From Actinomyces viscosus (GTDB taxonomy: Bacteria > Actinomycetota > Actinomycetes > Actinomycetales > Actinomycetaceae), in the NCBI RefSeq assembly GCF_900637975.1, contig NZ_LR134477.1:2480001-2544000 (forward strand): a DNA stretch of 64,000 bases, written 5' to 3'. Positions within the stretch are counted from its first letter, which is position 1. The number at the start of each line of letters is the position of its first letter. The notes beneath the pieces are model-generated. The model was given only the letters and a program-made list of their open reading frames with translations, was not told the DNA's origin and ran no database searches. Positions 61,208 to 64,000 of the stretch are shown here, piece after piece. The position numbers and the translations under genes were made by a program.

Positions 61208-63985
61208 ATGAGTACAGCGACCAGCCAGGAGCAGGACGAGCAGCTGCGCACCGTCAACCTCTCCATCGGGGGCATGACCTGCGCCAGCTGCGTGGCCCGG
61301 GTGGAGAAGAAGCTGGGCAAGCTCGACGGCGTGACCGCCTCGGTCAACCTCGCCACCGAGTCGGCCCGCGTCACCGCCCCGAGCACGGTGAGCGTCGACG
61401 ACCTCCTCGCCGCTGTCGCCCGCGCCGGGTACTCCGGCGCCCTGCTGGGCTCCGACTCACCGATCGAGCCGGTGAAGGAGGAGCCGGTCGCACCGGCGTC
61501 GTCAGCGGCGGCCGAGCCCGCCCGGCCCACCGGATCCGACGGCGTCGGAGGCGAGGACGGGAACGCCGGCGGCCGCACGACGGTGTCGGCTGCACCGCCG
61601 TCGGCGCCCGCCGGCAACCCGGCCGACGCCGCCACGCCCTCCTCCACGACCCCGGCCGGGACTGCTCCGGCCCCTGTGACGGCAGCTGAGACGGCGCCTC
61701 CCCGGCCCGCCCTGGGCGCCTCGCACGTGGAGCGGGCCGCGGACCTGCGCCGGCGGCTCATCTTCAGCCTCATCCTGTCGGTGCCGATCATGGCGATCTC
61801 CATGGTGCCGGCGCTCCAGCTGCCCGGCTGGCAGTGGACGGTGGCGGTCATGGCGCTGCCGGTGGCGACCTGGGGGGCGTGGCCCTTCCACAAGGCGGCC
61901 TTCCAGGCGCTGCGCCACGGCGCCTTCACCATGGACACGCTGGTCTCCCTGGGGGTCATCGCGGCGACCGGCTGGAGCCTGTGGGCGCTCACCCTGGGCG
62001 GCGCCGGGCACATCGGCATGCGGATGAGCATGGAGCTGCTGCCGCGCTCGCAGGGGCACGCCGCCCACATGTACTTCGAGTCGGCCGCGTGGGTGACCAC
62101 CTTCCTCCTGGCGGGCCGCTACGCGGAGGCGCGCGCCAAGTACCGCTCCGGGGACGCCCTGCGCGCCCTGCTCGAGCTGGGCGCCAAGGAGGTGACCCGG
62201 GTGGTTCTCACCTCGCCGTCGGGCAGCCGCGACGCCGTCGACGTCCTGGACGAGGACGGCTCGCCGCGGGCTGACGCGGTCCGCACCGAGGAGCGCATCG
62301 GCATCGACGACCTGGCGGCCGGCGACCTGTTCCTCGTGCGGCCGGGCGAGAAGGTGGCCACCGACGGCGTCGTCATTGAGGGCCGCTCGGCCGTGGATGC
62401 CTCGCTGCTCACCGGCGAGTCCGTGCCCACCGAGGTCGAGGCCGGTCAGGCCGTCACCGGGGCGACCGTCAACACCTCCGGCGTGCTGCTCGTGCGGGCC
62501 ACGGCCGTGGGCGAGGGGACGACGCTGGCCCGCATCGGGCAGATGGTGACGGCCGCGCAGGCCGGCAAGGCCCCCATCCAGCGCCTGGCGGACCGGGTCT
62601 CGGGGGTGTTCGTGCCGATCGTCCTGGCGCTGTCGGCCGCGACGCTGGCGGGCTGGCTGCTCACCGGCAACAGCCCGCAGGCGGCCTTCACCGCGGCGGT
62701 GGCGGTGCTCGTCATCGCCTGCCCCTGCGCGCTGGGGCTGGCCACGCCGACGGCGCTGCTCGTCGGCTCGGGCCGGGCCGCCCAGCTGGGCGTGGTCATC
62801 AAGGGCCCCGAGGTGCTGGAGTCGACGCGGGCGCTGGACACGATGGTCATGGACAAGACCGGCACGGTGACCCAGGGGCGCATGAGCCTGGACGTCGAGG
62901 CCTGCCGCGAGGTCCCCGGGGCTCACGGCCCGTCCCCGGAGCGGCTGGAGCAGGGCTCCCCGGCGTCGGCGGCGACCTCGGAGGCGGCCACGGGCCTGTC
63001 CCCGCTCGGGGACGAGGCGCTGCGCCTGGCGGGCGCCGTCGAGTCGGCCTCGGAGCACCCGGTGGCCGCGGCGATCACGACGGCCGCCCGCGAGCGCCTG
63101 GGCGCCCTGCCGGCGCCTGCCGGCTTCTCCAACCACGAGGGCCGGGGCGTGTCGGGAACCGTGGAGGGCCGCCGGGTGGCCGTGGGACGGCCGGGCTGGC
63201 TGGCCGATGAGATGGGCGTGGAGGTTCCTGAAACTCTCAGCGCCGCCGTGGAGGAGGCCCAGGACTCCGGGGCGACCGCCGTCGTCGTGGCGGTCGAGGC
63301 GGCCGACAGCGCAGCGGCCAGCGTCGCCGATGCCGCCGGTGCCGCCGGCGAGGGCGCTGACCGTCCCGGCTCCCCCGATGGTTCCGGCGCGGGCGCGAGC
63401 GCCGCATCGTTGCGGGCGGCGGCGGTCCTCGTCGTGCGTGACACGGTGCGTCCCTCCTCGCGGGCGGCGGTGGCGGCGCTGCGCGAGCTGGGGATCCGTC
63501 CGGTGCTGCTGACCGGTGACAACGTCCGGGCCGCCGAGCACGTGGCGGCTCAGGTGGGGATCGACGCCGCCGACGTGCGGGCCGAGGTGCTGCCCGCCGA
63601 CAAGCGCGACGTCGTCGCCGCGCTCCAGGACGAGGGCGCGGTGGTCGGCATGGTGGGCGACGGCGTCAATGACGCCGCCGCCCTGGCCCAGGCGGGGACC
63701 CAGGGGCTGGGCCTCGCGATGGGCTCGGGTGCGGACGTGGCCATCGAGGCCGCCGACATCACCCTGGTGCGCACGGACCTGGACGCCGCGGTGGCGGCGG
63801 TGCGGGTGTCGCGGGCGACGCTGCGGATCATCCGTCAGAACCTGTTCTGGGCCTTCGCCTACAACGTGGCCGCGATCCCGCTGGCGGCCGCCGGGCTGCT
63901 CAACCCGATGATCGCCGGGGCCGCCATGGCCGCCTCCAGCGTCATCGTCGTCACCAACTCCCTGCGCCTGCGCCGAGCCGGCTGA
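61208..63985 (+). CDS. copA: Copper-translocating P1B-type ATPase
   Basis: 925 aa, long for CopA because of two inserts. One HMA domain (GGMTCASCVARVEKKL, Cys25/Cys28) is followed by an Ala/Pro/Thr-rich linker (about 80-175). Then come eight membrane segments with the Cu(I) motif CPCALGLATPTALL, the actuator loop LLTGESVPTEV, the phosphorylation site DKTGTVTQG and the hinge VGDGVNDAAALAQA. SEHPVAAAI gives the HP locus of the nucleotide domain. A second insert (AASVADAAGAAGEGADRPGS region) lies in the nucleotide-binding domain. It exports Cu(I) from the cytosol. No operator like that of csoR is visible directly upstream. The stop is at 63985, 15 bp before the window edge. Confidence 0.93.
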   Translation: MSTATSQEQDEQLRTVNLSIGGMTCASCVARVEKKLGKLDGVTASVNLATESARVTAPSTVSVDDLLAAVARAGYSGALLGSDSPIEPVKEEPVAPASSAAAEPARPTGSDGVGGEDGNAGGRTTVSAAPPSAPAGNPADAATPSSTTPAGTAPAPVTAAETAPPRPALGASHVERAADLRRRLIFSLILSVPIMAISMVPALQLPGWQWTVAVMALPVATWGAWPFHKAAFQALRHGAFTMDTLVSLGVIAATGWSLWALTLGGAGHIGMRMSMELLPRSQGHAAHMYFESAAWVTTFLLAGRYAEARAKYRSGDALRALLELGAKEVTRVVLTSPSGSRDAVDVLDEDGSPRADAVRTEERIGIDDLAAGDLFLVRPGEKVATDGVVIEGRSAVDASLLTGESVPTEVEAGQAVTGATVNTSGVLLVRATAVGEGTTLARIGQMVTAAQAGKAPIQRLADRVSGVFVPIVLALSAATLAGWLLTGNSPQAAFTAAVAVLVIACPCALGLATPTALLVGSGRAAQLGVVIKGPEVLESTRALDTMVMDKTGTVTQGRMSLDVEACREVPGAHGPSPERLEQGSPASAATSEAATGLSPLGDEALRLAGAVESASEHPVAAAITTAARERLGALPAPAGFSNHEGRGVSGTVEGRRVAVGRPGWLADEMGVEVPETLSAAVEEAQDSGATAVVVAVEAADSAAASVADAAGAAGEGADRPGSPDGSGAGASAASLRAAAVLVVRDTVRPSSRAAVAALRELGIRPVLLTGDNVRAAEHVAAQVGIDAADVRAEVLPADKRDVVAALQDEGAVVGMVGDGVNDAAALAQAGTQGLGLAMGSGADVAIEAADITLVRTDLDAAVAAVRVSRATLRIIRQNLFWAFAYNVAAIPLAAAGLLNPMIAGAAMAASSVIVVTNSLRLRRAG

Positions 63986-64000
63986 CCAGGGCCGGGCTGG

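Noticed and set aside
61502..63541. 679-codon minus-strand frame over copA
   Set aside because: Same reason: copA has all P-type ATPase motifs in the opposite strand.

Overview
This is a high-GC actinobacterial chromosome segment. A DUF5129 gene pair, a GH49 dextranase, YwiC, DUF817 and DUF5926 proteins, and many start codons placed 6-7 nt behind a TANNNT-like hexamer (leaderless-transcript style) point to Actinomyces or a close relative, probably oral. The genus is inferred from gene content, not from a database search.

Layout. 0.3-28.4 kb is mostly ordinary chromosome: fructosamine kinase, a large membrane protein facing a GT2 glycosyltransferase, a DUF885 hydrolase, a TetR regulator coupled to a flavodoxin-fold reductase and an alkylation-repair protein, DUF817, DUF5926, two DUF5129 paralogues, RidA divergent from phosphoglucomutase, GNAT, YwiC, HisC, a holin-like protein, a WXG100-like/alpha-beta hydrolase pair, a methyltransferase, a C1 peptidase gene frameshifted by a 35-bp triplication, and a siderophore-interacting protein. 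28.5-36.5 kb is accessory: an HTH-MNT gene with a 59-bp duplication, two small membrane paralogues around a dead IS481, and a WXG-type secreted-toxin candidate followed by two lipoprotein paralogues, one of them split by an IS1634-family element. purB (37.0-38.4 kb) stands alone. 38.5-46.2 kb is a mobile-element graveyard: IS481, IS256 and ISL3 remnants, a truncated IS1549-like transposase, an apparently intact DDE element, two 122-bp MITEs and a second IS1634-family copy.

The most striking locus is 46.2-57.5 kb, a complete-looking azole/dehydroamino-acid RiPP cluster. It holds a YcaO cyclodehydratase, a zinc-type E1-like partner, an RRE/E1-like protein fused to a SagB dehydrogenase, a second SagB dehydrogenase, a 67-aa precursor whose core is a nine-residue Ser/Cys/Pro/Ala repeat, an RRE-fused M50 membrane protease, a split LanB-type dehydratase, and a divergent LuxR-type response regulator. 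No pyridine synthase or exporter gene is visible, so a goadsporin-like linear product fits better than a classical thiopeptide. 57.9-64 kb is a copper locus (csoR, copZ, copA) interrupted by a secreted GH49 dextranase gene.

Non-coding structure is rich. Palindromic family P1 has four copies, one of them in frame inside a membrane-protein gene. Palindromic family P2 has five copies. There are two MITE families, a 68-bp inverted dispersed repeat, and unusually long (77 and 129 bp) target duplications around the two IS1634-type insertions.
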